A stretch of 50,109 nt of DNA from Longimicrobiaceae bacterium. GTDB taxonomy: Bacteria; Gemmatimonadota; Gemmatimonadetes; Longimicrobiales; Longimicrobiaceae. Shown here piece after piece: positions 16,108 to 24,977 of this stretch (positions are counted from its first letter, which is position 1; each line of letters opens with the position of its first letter). The stretch spans positions 1 through 50,109 of the forward strand of contig JAUJOM010000024.1 of NCBI GenBank assembly GCA_030447645.1, given 5' to 3'. Both the position numbers and the translations under genes were made by a program. Under the pieces are notes generated by a model, which saw nothing but the letters and a program-made list of their open reading frames with translations, made no database searches and was not told the DNA's origin.

Positions 16108-17472
16108 CTAACGGCCGAACGGCATCCCCGCGCCGAACGGCATGCGGGGCATTCCCCCGCCACGCGGCATCATGCCCTGCATTCCCTTCATCCCCTTCAT
16201 CAGCTTCTGCATATCCTTGAACTGCGTCAGCAGCCGATTGATCTCCGGTACCGGCCGCCCGGAGCCGCGCGATATCCGGGCCCGGCGCGAGCCGTTCAGC
16301 AGCTCCGGCTTACGCCGCTCCTGCGGCGTCATGGACAGGATGATCGCCTCGATGTGCTTCATCCTCTGCGGATCCACCTTAATGTTCTTCAGCATCTTGC
16401 CGTTAACACCGGGGAGCAGCTTGAGCAGGTTTTCGAGCGGTCCCAGGCTTTGCAGCTGGCGCATGGCGAGCAGGAAGTCGTCCAGGTCGAAGCGCCCCGC
16501 GCCCATGACCTTCTTTTCCAGCTTGGCCGTCTGCTCGGCATCGAAGGCGGTTTGCGCACGCTCCACGAGCGACAGCACGTCGCCCTTTTGCAGGATGCGC
16601 CCGGCCATGCGCTCGGGATGGAACTCTTCAAGCCCATCCAGCTTTTCGCCGACGCCCAGAAACTTGATCGGCTTGCCGACGGTGCCGAAGATGGAGAGTG
16701 CGGCGCCACCGCGGGCGTCGCCGTCCATCTTGGTGAGGATCACCCCCGAAACGTCGAGCGCTTCGTCGAACCCCTGCGCGATGCGCACCGCTTCCTGACC
16801 CGTCATGCCGTCCGCCACGAACAAAATCTCGTGGGGGCGGACCTCGACTTTTACCCTGCGAAGCTCGTCCATCAGCTCCGCGTCGATCTGCAGGCGTCCG
16901 GCGGTGTCCACGATGACGACGCGGTCTCGCTCACGGCCGGCGAGCTCCACCCCGCGCCTGGCGATCCCCACCACGTCCTGGCTCCCCGGCTCGGCGTACA
17001 CCGGCACGCCGAGCTGTTCGCCGAGGGTTTGCAGCTGCTCGACGGCCGCCGGGCGGTACACGTCGCAGGCGACCAGCCGCGTCTGCCGCATTTCGCGCTT
17101 CATGCGGCGAGCGAGCTTGCCCGCGGTAGTGGTTTTGCCGGAGCCCTGCAGACCCACGAGCAGGATGACGGTCGGGGGGGTGGGTGCGATGGCGAGGGCG
17201 GCTCGCTTTTCGCCGAGCATCGCGGTGAGCTCCTCGTGGACGATCTTGACCATCTGCTGCCCGGGCGAAACCGCCTTCAGCACGCAATCGCCGAGCGCCT
17301 TGCCTTCCACACGCGCCAGGAAATCGCGGGTGACGGCGAAGTTGACGTCCGCCTCGAGCAGCACCCGGCGAATTTCGCGCAACCCTTCACGGATCATCGC
17401 CTCCGTCAGCACACCGCGCTGACGCAAGCCTCCGAGTACCGAATCGAGTTTTTCGCTGAGCTGGTCGAACAT
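16108..17472 (-). CDS. ffh: signal recognition particle protein Ffh
   Basis: The GTPase of the bacterial signal recognition particle, which targets membrane proteins to FtsY and SecYEG. 454 residues: N domain (MFDQLSEKLDSVLGGLRQRG), G domain with the P-loop GLQGSGKTTTAGKLA, CDVYRPAAVEQLQTL, VDTAGRLQID and LTKMDGDARGGAALS, then the M domain with methionine-rich helices (MKHIEAIILSMTPQER and KDMQKLMKGMKGMQGMM). The ATG at 17472 matches the usual Ffh N-terminus. It heads the ffh-rpsP-rimM-trmD-rplS cluster and starts 71 bases after the MTHFR gene. Confidence 0.98.
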   Translation of the reverse strand: MFDQLSEKLDSVLGGLRQRGVLTEAMIREGLREIRRVLLEADVNFAVTRDFLARVEGKALGDCVLKAVSPGQQMVKIVHEELTAMLGEKRAALAIAPTPPTVILLVGLQGSGKTTTAGKLARRMKREMRQTRLVACDVYRPAAVEQLQTLGEQLGVPVYAEPGSQDVVGIARRGVELAGRERDRVVIVDTAGRLQIDAELMDELRRVKVEVRPHEILFVADGMTGQEAVRIAQGFDEALDVSGVILTKMDGDARGGAALSIFGTVGKPIKFLGVGEKLDGLEEFHPERMAGRILQKGDVLSLVERAQTAFDAEQTAKLEKKVMGAGRFDLDDFLLAMRQLQSLGPLENLLKLLPGVNGKMLKNIKVDPQRMKHIEAIILSMTPQERRKPELLNGSRRARISRGSGRPVPEINRLLTQFKDMQKLMKGMKGMQGMMPRGGGMPRMPFGAGMPFGR

Positions 17473-17543
17473 CGCCGGGTGCCGGAACGCCTGGAACTGA
17501 ACAGCCAGGTAATTTAGCCCAGCCCCGGCGTCCCGACAACCCC

Positions 17544-19427
17544 TTACGCGGGCACGGCCTCCCGATCCGGTACGCCGCTCCACCCGGGCAGCACGTCGAA
17601 GACGCGCAGCGCGAGCGGGATTCGGCCGAAGGGCGCGCTCACCTGCACGCCCTGGAGCACCGGTAACCCCTCGGAAAGCATCTCCTGCGCGATGGCGATC
17701 CCCTGCTCCACGGCGTACTCCTTCCCCACTGCGCTGGCGCGGCGCATCCGGGCGAGCACCGCCTCCGGGACGACGACACCTGGCACCTCATTGGCGAGGA
17801 ACTCGGCGTTGCGGGCGCTGACCAGCGGCCATATCCCGGCCACCACCGGGATGCGCAGCCCTTCGCGCTCGATCCGCTCCAGGAAGTAAAAGAGCTGCGC
17901 GACGTCGAAGACGGGCTGGGTGATGGCGTACTCCGCACCCGCCTCCACCTTCCAGCGAAAACGGCTGAGCTCGTGCTCCAGATCCTCGGCGCCCGGGTTC
18001 ACCCCTACGCCGAAGACGAAACGGGTGGGCTGGTCGAGCGCGTTGCCGCCAGGGTCAAGGCCACGATTCAGCCGTGCCACCAGATTGGTGAGCCCGATGG
18101 CATCAATGTCGAAGACCGCCGTTGCGTCAGGGTACGGGCCCATCTTGGGTGGGTCCCCAGTGATCAGAAGCAGGTTGCGCAGGCCCAGCGCATCGGCCCC
18201 CAGCAGGTCCGACAGCATCCCCAGCAGGTTGCGGTCACGGCAGGCGTAATGAAGCACCGCCTCGATACCCACCCGCTGCTGGATGAGCAGTGCCGTTGGA
18301 AGGGCCCCCATCCGGCTTTGTGCTCTGGGCCCGTCCGGGACGTTGACCCCGTCCACTCCGGCGGTCTTGAGCAGCTGCACTCCCTGCAGCACTGCGGTGG
18401 GATCGGAGCCACGGGGCGGCACGATCTCCACGGTGGTCACAAATTCTCCGCGGGCGAGTTTGGCTCCCCAGGCGGAGCGCTGAGCCAGCGGCACCTGGGC
18501 CTTTTCTTCCGGCGCACTTTCCCCGGCGTGAAGGTGAACGCGACGGGTGCCGGGCGCCAGCATGCGGACCGCGTCGCGCATGCGCCCGATGTGCTCCGGA
18601 GTGGTACCGCAGCAGCCCCCGATGAAGCGCACGCCTTTGCGTAGCAGACGGGCCGCGTACTTGGCCATGTACTCGGGGCTCGCCATGTAGATGGTGCGGC
18701 CGTCCACGTCGCGGGGGAGGCCGGCGTTCGGCTGCGCCGACAGCGGGCAATCCGTCGCTCCGAGCATAGCCTCCACGTTGGCCAGCATGGCATGCGGCCC
18801 GACGCTGCAGTTCATCCCCACCACCTCGACGCCAAAGCCGGTCAGCTGCTCCGCCACGCTAGCGGCCTCGGTCCCGAAGGCGGTGCGCCCATCCTCGCGA
18901 ACCGTCACCTGCGCGACCACCGGAAGGTCACATGCTGTCCTAACCGCGCGAATCGCCTGCTCGATTTCCGCCAGGTCGCCAAAGGTTTCCAGGATGAACA
19001 GATCCACGCCGCCCTCCAGCAGCGCCTCGATCTGCTCACGGAAGATCGCGTGAGCCTCCTCCCTGGACGTGGGACCGTACGGCTCGATGCGCAGCCCGAG
19101 CGGACCGATCGCACCCGCGACCGACGCGCGATCGCCGGCAGCCGCGCGGGCCAGCTCCGCGGCGCGGGCATTGATCGCCCGCAGCTCCTCCTCCAGGCCG
19201 TACTTGGCCAGCTTTACCCGATTGGCGCCGTACGAGTTTGTTTCGAGGATTTCGGCGCCCGCCTTCAGATAGGCGCGATGCACCTCCGTAACCAGGTCCG
19301 GCTGGCGCAGGTTGATTTCGTCGTAGCTCCGGTTGATGTACACCCCGCGGGCGTACAGCATGGTGCCCATGGCCCCGTCGAACAGGTGCGGGCGACCGTC
19401 TGCGATCAGCTCACGGAAGTCGCGCAT
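17544..19427 (-). CDS. bifunctional homocysteine S-methyltransferase / methylenetetrahydrofolate reductase
   Basis: A 627-residue two-domain enzyme of the YitJ type. The N-terminal half is a homocysteine methyltransferase barrel: FDGAMGTMLYARGV, NSYGANRVKL, GMNCSVGP and the zinc site GGCCGTTPEHI. The C-terminal half is MetF-like: TTVEIVPPRGSDP, LLITGDPPKMGPYPDA, FGVGVNPGAEDLEHE, FRWKVEAGAEYAITQPVFD. MetF reduces methylene-THF to methyl-THF, the methyl donor for MetH. The gene ends the metH-small protein-metF series, with one base between it and the upstream stop, so it should fall under the SAM-responsive leader upstream of metH. Confidence 0.95.
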   Translation of the reverse strand: MRDFRELIADGRPHLFDGAMGTMLYARGVYINRSYDEINLRQPDLVTEVHRAYLKAGAEILETNSYGANRVKLAKYGLEEELRAINARAAELARAAAGDRASVAGAIGPLGLRIEPYGPTSREEAHAIFREQIEALLEGGVDLFILETFGDLAEIEQAIRAVRTACDLPVVAQVTVREDGRTAFGTEAASVAEQLTGFGVEVVGMNCSVGPHAMLANVEAMLGATDCPLSAQPNAGLPRDVDGRTIYMASPEYMAKYAARLLRKGVRFIGGCCGTTPEHIGRMRDAVRMLAPGTRRVHLHAGESAPEEKAQVPLAQRSAWGAKLARGEFVTTVEIVPPRGSDPTAVLQGVQLLKTAGVDGVNVPDGPRAQSRMGALPTALLIQQRVGIEAVLHYACRDRNLLGMLSDLLGADALGLRNLLLITGDPPKMGPYPDATAVFDIDAIGLTNLVARLNRGLDPGGNALDQPTRFVFGVGVNPGAEDLEHELSRFRWKVEAGAEYAITQPVFDVAQLFYFLERIEREGLRIPVVAGIWPLVSARNAEFLANEVPGVVVPEAVLARMRRASAVGKEYAVEQGIAIAQEMLSEGLPVLQGVQVSAPFGRIPLALRVFDVLPGWSGVPDREAVPA

Positions 19428-19428
19428 T

Positions 19429-19914
19429 TCAGGGAGAAGTCGCGGGGTGGAAGATGTCGTCTACTTCCACCGCCGTCCGCCCGGTGGAGCGGACCAGCCA
19501 GAGCACCCTCCCGTCACTGCCGATTCCAAACTCCGTGTCGCCGTTGCGAGCCCTGCACCGCGTCTGGCTACCGCCGGTCGGGTACACCCAGCGGTGCGCG
19601 GTCGCGCCGCGCATGCGCTCGATCGCCTCGTCCACTGCCGCGGGTGCAAAATCCCCCGGAAACTGGGTACGCAGATGCTCCAGTGCACCTGTCGGGCAGT
19701 CAGCCGGTGCGGCACCGAGCCGGTCGGTAACCACCTGCGCGGGATCACCGGGCTGCACGCGGCGCAGCTCCGCCCGTCGCCCCCAATCGCCGGAAGCGAA
19801 AAAGGCCCAGGCCAGTGCCAGCAAACCCAGACCCGCCACGATGGCCGTCGCCAGGCGAATCTGCTTCGGACTGACCCGCATTGCATTGTCGATGTCGCGA
19901 CGTCGCTGTGCCAT
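19429..19914 (-). CDS. membrane-anchored protein of unknown function
   Basis: A 161-residue protein lying between metH and the MTHFR gene with ten- and one-base gaps. One transmembrane segment near the N-terminus (QIRLATAIVAGLGLLALAWA) leaves a periplasmic domain of about 120 residues with two cysteines that could form a disulfide (APADCPTG and SQTRCRARNGDTE). The end reads FGIGSDGRVLWLVRSTGRTA. Position suggests cotranscription with the methionine genes, but nothing in the sequence ties it to that pathway. Confidence 0.7.
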   Translation of the reverse strand: MAQRRRDIDNAMRVSPKQIRLATAIVAGLGLLALAWAFFASGDWGRRAELRRVQPGDPAQVVTDRLGAAPADCPTGALEHLRTQFPGDFAPAAVDEAIERMRGATAHRWVYPTGGSQTRCRARNGDTEFGIGSDGRVLWLVRSTGRTAVEVDDIFHPATSP

Positions 19915-19924
19915 CCCTGCCCCC

Positions 19925-22900
19925 TTAAACCACGCTGAAGTATTTGGCCGCCGGATGGTGGACTACCAGCGCGGCGGTGGACTGCTCCGGATCCAGCTGG
20001 AATCCGCTGGTCAGCTTGACACCGATGGTTGACTCAACCGGCAGCAGCTGGAACAACGTGGCGTGCTGTTCCACGTCCGGGCAAGCGGGGTACCCCCACG
20101 AGTATCGCAGGCCCCGGGGCGCCGCGATCCCGAGCTCCTGCCTCACCCGCTGGTTGATGTACTCCGCCGTACCTTCCGCCGCCTGCACGCTGAAGCCGTG
20201 AAGAAAGTACCCCTCGGAGTAATCACCGGCCGCATTGCGCGCCGCGATGGCGGCCTCCGCACGGTCGCCGCTGGTGACCACCTGCAGCACGAGCACATCG
20301 GAAGGGGCGCCATTCTCCAGCGGGCGGAAATAGTCGGCCAGGCAAAGCTGCTCGCGGCCTTCCTGTCGTGGGAAGGGGAAGCGTCCGATTTCGCGGGTTC
20401 GCTCCGCCGGGTCGAAGACGACGACCGCATCGCCGTCGCGACCGGCCGGAAAGTACCCGTAAATGGCGCGCGGGCGCAGCCACCCCTGCGTGCGTGCTTC
20501 CCGGGTGTAGCGGGCAAGGCGCGGCTCGAAATCTTCCCGAACGAGGCGTTCCCACTCGGCGCCTTTGGCATTGCTCGCACCCCACTGCGCGCGGTATAGC
20601 GCATTCCGGTCTATGCAGGCGACAACGTCATCGATCGGGATACGATCAAGCACCTTGATCCCCCAGAAGGGCGGGCTGGGGACATCCGCGGGCTGCACCG
20701 CGGGGTTTTCACGCGAGGCGGGGCGCATCGTCTTGCCACGCTCCTTCAGCTCCGCGTACTTGCGGGAGCGCTCCACCATACCTTCGTTGTGCGCCCGCAC
20801 GAACTCCGCACGGGTGTCGGCGGCCTGAAGCCGGTCCATGGTAGCCAGACCCTCGAATGCATCCTTGCAGTAGAACATTCCCGCCCGGTACACCTCTTCT
20901 CCGTCCACCGTGGCGGCCGCCCGCACGAAGCTCGGATTGATCGCGGCGCCGCCCACCAGCAGCGGGTACTCCAGCCCGCGGCGGTGCAGCTCCTGCGCGC
21001 ACAGCGTCATCTGCTTGGAGGTGGAGACCAGGAGCGCGCTCAGGCCGATTGCATGCGCACCCACCTCCTCGGCCTTTTCCAGAATGGTGTTGAGGGGCAC
21101 CTGCTTGCCCAGGTCGAACACCGTGTAGCCGTTGTTGGTGAGGATGGTGTTGACCAGGTTCTTGCCGATGTCGTGCACGTCGCCGTACACGGTGGCGAGC
21201 ACAACCTTCCCCTTTGGTCTGGCCTTCCGCCTTTTCCAGATAGTTTTCCAGACGCCCCACCCGCGCTTCATCACCTCCGCGCTTTGCAGCACGAACGGCA
21301 GGATCAGCTCGCCCGCACCGAACTTGTCCCCCACTTCTTTCATCGCGGGGAGGAGCACTTCATTGAGCACCGGGACAGCACCGTGGCGCTCCACCGCCCT
21401 GTCGATCAAATCTTCCACACCCTCCTTTTTGCGGTGCAGGATCTTCCAGTGAAGGGCGGCTTCCGGCTCCATCTCCGCAGTCGGATCGATGGCGCTTTCG
21501 GTTTCACCTGAGCGCCCTTCGTAGAAGGCGATAAAGGCGGCGAGGGGGTCATGGTCATGCTCCGGAGTACGCCGGTCCCAGATCAGATCGTCGGCGAGGC
21601 GCCGCTCTTGCTCGTCGATCTCGAAGTAAGGCTTGATATGTGCCGGGTTGATGATGGCCGTGTCCAGCCCCGCCTCGACGCAGTGGTGAAGAAACACCGA
21701 GTTGAGCACGGCGCGGGCATGGGTCGCCAGCCCAAAGCTCACGTTGGAAACGCCGAGTGTGGTGAGAACGCCCGGCAACTCCGCCTTGATGGCACGGATG
21801 CCGTCCACGGTCTCCAGCGCCGAGCGGCGGAACTCTTCCTCGCCAGTCGCGAGCGTGAACGTCAGCGCGTCGAAGATGAGTGCATCCGGCTGCAGGCCGT
21901 ACTCGTTCACGGCGATGTCGTGCATCTTGCGAGCGGCGATCAGCTTGGTTTCGGCGGTCTTGGCCATCCCGCCCAGCTCGTTGTCGATCGTCAGCGCAAT
22001 GACAGCAGCGCCGTGCGCGGCTACGTGGGGGAGGACACTGTCGACGCGCTCGCGCCCGTTTTCCAGGTTGATCGAGTTCACCACCGCTCGCCCCGGGGAC
22101 TGCTTCAGCGCGGCTTCAATGGTGGCCGCCTCGGTGGAGTCGATGCAGAGCGGAGCATCCACGCCCTGCGACAGCAGCTTGACCACGGTTCGCATCTGGT
22201 CGTCTTCGTCCTGCCGCTCGGTCAGGGCGACGCATACGTCCAGTACGTGCGCACCGCTCTCCGTCTGGTTGCGAGCGACATCGAGAATGCCGTCGTAATC
22301 GTCCGCCAGCAACAGGCGCTTTACCTTGCGGCTCCCCTGCGCGTTGACGCGCTCGCCGATCATGGTGGGCCGGGGCTCCTGGATCAGGTCCGTTGCCCGA
22401 ATGGCGCTGCTCAGCCGTGGTACGTACTCGACTTCCCGGGCCCTGGGGGCGATCCCTCCGACGCGTGCGACCAGCTCCCGGATGTGTTCCGGCGTGGTGC
22501 CGCAGCACCCTCCCACCACGCTGACCCCGTGCTCGCGGACGAACTCTTCCAGATCGTTCGCAAAAGGCTCGGGCTGGAGCGGGTAAACGGCCACCCCGCC
22601 CTCGTTGTGAGGGAGTCCCGCATTGGGAATCACCGAGATCGGCAGCCGTGAGTTTTCGCTCAGGAACCGGATCGGCTGCCGCATGTGCTCCGGCCCGGTT
22701 GAGCAGTTGAGGCCGATCACGTCTACACGAAGCGACTCCAGCGTGGTCATGGCCGCGGCGATGTCAGTGCCCAAGAGCATCCTTCCGGATGTATCCAGCG
22801 TCACCTGCACCTGCAGCGCCACGGCACGCCCTGCTTCCGCAATCGCCGAGCGGCAGCCGAAGATTGCCGCCTTCACCTCCAGGATGTCCTGCGAGGTTTC

Positions 22901-23404
22901 GATCAGCAGCACGTCCACACCGCCCTCGATCAGCGCGGCCGCCTGCTCCTGAAACACCGGAACGAGCTCGTCAAAAGTTATGTTTCCGAGCGTGGGGTCG
23001 GACGCCGATGGGAGGAAACCGGAGGGCCCGATAGAGCCGGCTACGAAGCGCGGCCTGTCTGGTGTGGCAAAACCGTCCGCGACGCGACGGGCGAGTGACG
23101 CCGCGGCGACGTTAATTCCGCGCACCTGCTCCCCAAGCCCGTACTCCCCGAGCGTGATCCGATTGGAGCGAAAGGTGTCCGTTTCCAGCACGTCACAGCC
23201 CGCCTCCATGTAGGAGGTGTGAATCTCCTCGATGACGTCAGGCTTGGAAATCACCAGGTAGTCGTTGCACCCCTCCAGCCGGGGGCCACCGAAATCAGCG
23301 GCTGACAGGTTGTACTGCTGGATCGAAGTGCCCATGGCACCATCGAACACGAGCACGCGCTCGCGGAGTGCATCCAGGTACGGCAATGAAGAAAAGCGAA
23401 TCAT
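19925..23404 (-). CDS. metH: cobalamin-dependent methionine synthase
   Basis: A 1159-residue, full-length MetH that transfers the methyl group of methyl-THF to homocysteine through B12. Domains in order: homocysteine barrel (VFDGAMGTSIQQYN, zinc ligands in GLNCSTGP and VGGCCGTTPEH, about 1-330), pterin barrel (PTMIGERVNAQGSRKVKRLL, about 345-610), B12 cap, B12-binding domain with GDVHDIGKN (His about 744), and the SAM-dependent activation domain (about 900-1159, with GYPACPDVEQ). Residues about 713-733 are read out of frame: the shifted frame gives VGRLENYLEKAEGQTKG, the expected cap-to-core linker, so two opposite one-base indels flank this piece. The ATG at 23404 follows a riboswitch leader; no clear Shine-Dalgarno is visible. 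Confidence 0.97.
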   Translation of the reverse strand: MIRFSSLPYLDALRERVLVFDGAMGTSIQQYNLSAADFGGPRLEGCNDYLVISKPDVIEEIHTSYMEAGCDVLETDTFRSNRITLGEYGLGEQVRGINVAAASLARRVADGFATPDRPRFVAGSIGPSGFLPSASDPTLGNITFDELVPVFQEQAAALIEGGVDVLLIETSQDILEVKAAIFGCRSAIAEAGRAVALQVQVTLDTSGRMLLGTDIAAAMTTLESLRVDVIGLNCSTGPEHMRQPIRFLSENSRLPISVIPNAGLPHNEGGVAVYPLQPEPFANDLEEFVREHGVSVVGGCCGTTPEHIRELVARVGGIAPRAREVEYVPRLSSAIRATDLIQEPRPTMIGERVNAQGSRKVKRLLLADDYDGILDVARNQTESGAHVLDVCVALTERQDEDDQMRTVVKLLSQGVDAPLCIDSTEAATIEAALKQSPGRAVVNSINLENGRERVDSVLPHVAAHGAAVIALTIDNELGGMAKTAETKLIAARKMHDIAVNEYGLQPDALIFDALTFTLATGEEEFRRSALETVDGIRAIKAELPGVLTTLGVSNVSFGLATHARAVLNSVFLHHCVEAGLDTAIINPAHIKPYFEIDEQERRLADDLIWDRRTPEHDHDPLAAFIAFYEGRSGETESAIDPTAEMEPEAALHWKILHRKKEGVEDLIDRAVERHGAVPVLNEVLLPAMKEVGDKFGAGELILPFVLQSAEVMKRGWGVWKTIWKRRKARPKGKVVLATVYGDVHDIGKNLVNTILTNNGYTVFDLGKQVPLNTILEKAEEVGAHAIGLSALLVSTSKQMTLCAQELHRRGLEYPLLVGGAAINPSFVRAAATVDGEEVYRAGMFYCKDAFEGLATMDRLQAADTRAEFVRAHNEGMVERSRKYAELKERGKTMRPASRENPAVQPADVPSPPFWGIKVLDRIPIDDVVACIDRNALYRAQWGASNAKGAEWERLVREDFEPRLARYTREARTQGWLRPRAIYGYFPAGRDGDAVVVFDPAERTREIGRFPFPRQEGREQLCLADYFRPLENGAPSDVLVLQVVTSGDRAEAAIAARNAAGDYSEGYFLHGFSVQAAEGTAEYINQRVRQELGIAAPRGLRYSWGYPACPDVEQHATLFQLLPVESTIGVKLTSGFQLDPEQSTAALVVHHPAAKYFSVV

Positions 23405-23421
23405 GAACTATGAATGCGAAA

Positions 23422-23447
23422 AGCCCCGCGACATGGTGTGCGGGGCT
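23422..23447 (-). terminator. terminator-like hairpin in the metH leader
   Basis: AGCCCCGC (23447-23440) pairs perfectly with GCGGGGCT (23429-23422) around a ten-base loop, followed by TTTTCGC on the minus strand. It lies between the putative SAM-II aptamer and the metH ATG, 18 bases before the start, where an expression platform is expected. The T-tract is short. Confidence 0.6.
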
Positions 23448-23478
23448 GGGAGCGCTGCTCTACGGGCTCTATCCCGAC

Positions 23479-23530
23479 ACTTTAGCGTTTTTTAAGGTGG
23501 TCGCAAGCGGTCGCGCAAATCACTCCACCG
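23479..23530 (-). promoter_or_regulatory. SAM-II-type riboswitch aptamer upstream of metH
   Basis: On the minus strand the leader carries the conserved SAM-II elements in order and spacing: GGTGG (23529-23525), GTGATTTG (23523-23516), GCTTGC (23508-23503), CCACC (23500-23496) pairing with the first block, TTAAA right after it, and GCTAAAG (23486-23480) as the pseudoknot strand. SAM-II riboswitches bind S-adenosylmethionine and switch off methionine synthesis genes, in keeping with metH downstream. They were described mostly from proteobacteria. The element starts about 29 bases after the pepP stop. The call is by motif only; no covariance score was computed. Confidence 0.72.
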
Positions 23531-23558
23531 CGCCTCTCGGGCGCATCACGAGAACAAA

Positions 23559-24875
23559 TTACTCCTGACCGCCCGCACGCGCAAGCACCTCCACCTCTTC
23601 CGGAGCCACTGGAACGCCCCGCGTCAGGATTTCCCTCCCCTGCCGCGTGACCAGCGCGTTGTCCTCGATGCGCACGGCGATTCCCCGGAAGTCCTGGGGA
23701 ACGTCATCCTCTTGAGGAATGTAAAGCCCTGGCTCGACGGTAAGTACCATCCCCGGCTCCAGCACGACGGGCCCGGCAGCATCTCGGTAGATCCCCGCGT
23801 CGTGAACGTCAAGTCCCAGCCAGTGCGAAGTCTGGTGCATGTAAAAGCGCTTGTACGCCCCAGACTCGATCAACCCGCTGACATCTCCGGTGAGCAGACC
23901 GAGGTCCACCAGGCCCTGGGTAAGCGCGCGCACCGCCACATCGTGAATCCCAGCCACCGACGCGCCGGGAGCCACTGCTGCGAGACCGGCTTGCTCCGCC
24001 GCGAGGACCAGCTCGTATACGGCGCGCTGCGGCGCCGTAAAGCGCCCGGAAACCGGCCAGGTACGGGTAATGTCCGCGCAGTACATGGCGTACTCGGCAC
24101 CGGCGTCAAGCAGGACGAGATCGCCGGCGCCTGCGCGGCGGTCATTGCTGGTGTAATGGAGCACTCGGCCATTGGGCCCCGAGGCGACGATCGAGGGGTA
24201 CGCGGGGCCCGTCGCGCCCGCCGACCGGAAGGCGAAGTGCAGGGCTGCCTCGATCTCCCACTCTCCGGCACCTGGGTGCGCCGCGCCCATCGCCTGGCAG
24301 TGCCCGGCAGCAGTAATCTCGGCAGCGCGCCGGATGCAGGCGATCTCGTGCGTATCCTTGATCATGCGCATGGGGCCAAGCACGCGATCGGGGTCTTCCA
24401 CACCCCGGGGTCCGCGCCCGCTACGGGGGCGGGAGCGCCGAAAGTCGGCGAGCAGATGGACGATGCGGCGGTCCATCTCCGGGCTTCTGCCGAGCGCGTA
24501 CCAGATTCGGTCCGCGGGTTCGAGCAATCCCTTCAAGCGCTGATCCAGTTCAGCGAGTGCGTAGGCCGCGTCGGCACCAAAGCTGTCTCGCGCGCCTTCC
24601 ACGCCTGCACGCGGACCACTCCAGCTTTCACGCTCCGGATCTCGCGGTCGGACGAAAAGGGTGAAACGATGCTCAGCGTCGTGAGGCGAAAGCACCGCGA
24701 CCGCGCCCGGCTCCGGAAAGCCCGTCAGGTAAAAAAAGTCGCTGTCCTGGCGAAAGGGAACTTCGGTGTCGCCGGACTTGTAGAGTTCCGGGGCTGCCGG
24801 GAGCACCGCGACGCCGTCGCCGATTTGCTCCAGAAAGCGGGCACGGCGGGCTCGGAACACTTCGTGGGAAGGCAT
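23559..24875 (-). CDS. pepP: Xaa-Pro aminopeptidase
   Basis: M24B metallopeptidase that removes N-terminal residues preceding proline. 438 residues from the ATG at 24873-24875. The N-terminal AMP-N domain contains DSDFFYLTGFPEPGAVAVL. The pita-bread catalytic domain holds the five metal ligands: two Asp in LLDAGAEYAMYCADITRTWP, His in SHWLGLDVHDAG, and Glu in LTVEPGLYIP and AVRIEDNALV. An in-frame TTG at 24890 lies five codons upstream but the ATG fits the family N-terminus (MPSHEVFRARRARFLEQ). It is upstream of the metH leader on the same strand. Confidence 0.95.
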   Translation of the reverse strand: MPSHEVFRARRARFLEQIGDGVAVLPAAPELYKSGDTEVPFRQDSDFFYLTGFPEPGAVAVLSPHDAEHRFTLFVRPRDPERESWSGPRAGVEGARDSFGADAAYALAELDQRLKGLLEPADRIWYALGRSPEMDRRIVHLLADFRRSRPRSGRGPRGVEDPDRVLGPMRMIKDTHEIACIRRAAEITAAGHCQAMGAAHPGAGEWEIEAALHFAFRSAGATGPAYPSIVASGPNGRVLHYTSNDRRAGAGDLVLLDAGAEYAMYCADITRTWPVSGRFTAPQRAVYELVLAAEQAGLAAVAPGASVAGIHDVAVRALTQGLVDLGLLTGDVSGLIESGAYKRFYMHQTSHWLGLDVHDAGIYRDAAGPVVLEPGMVLTVEPGLYIPQEDDVPQDFRGIAVRIEDNALVTRQGREILTRGVPVAPEEVEVLARAGGQE

Positions 24876-24977
24876 TTGTGGTGCTTGCAAATTGGCAGCT
24901 CCGGTTGATGCGAGGCCGTTCTCCGGTTAGCTTAGAGCCCTCATTATACAACAACTTCCGCGGGTATTCGCTTGCTT

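Noticed and set aside
16069..17517. A 482-codon plus-strand open frame opposite ffh.
   Set aside because: Long antisense frames are expected in high-GC DNA; ffh on the other strand is a full match. The His/Arg/Leu-rich translation matches no family.
23405..23421. A hidden Shine-Dalgarno in the metH leader that would make the riboswitch act on translation.
   Set aside because: No GGAG-like sequence is seen between the hairpin and the ATG; the GC stem with T-run fits termination better, although this is not proven.
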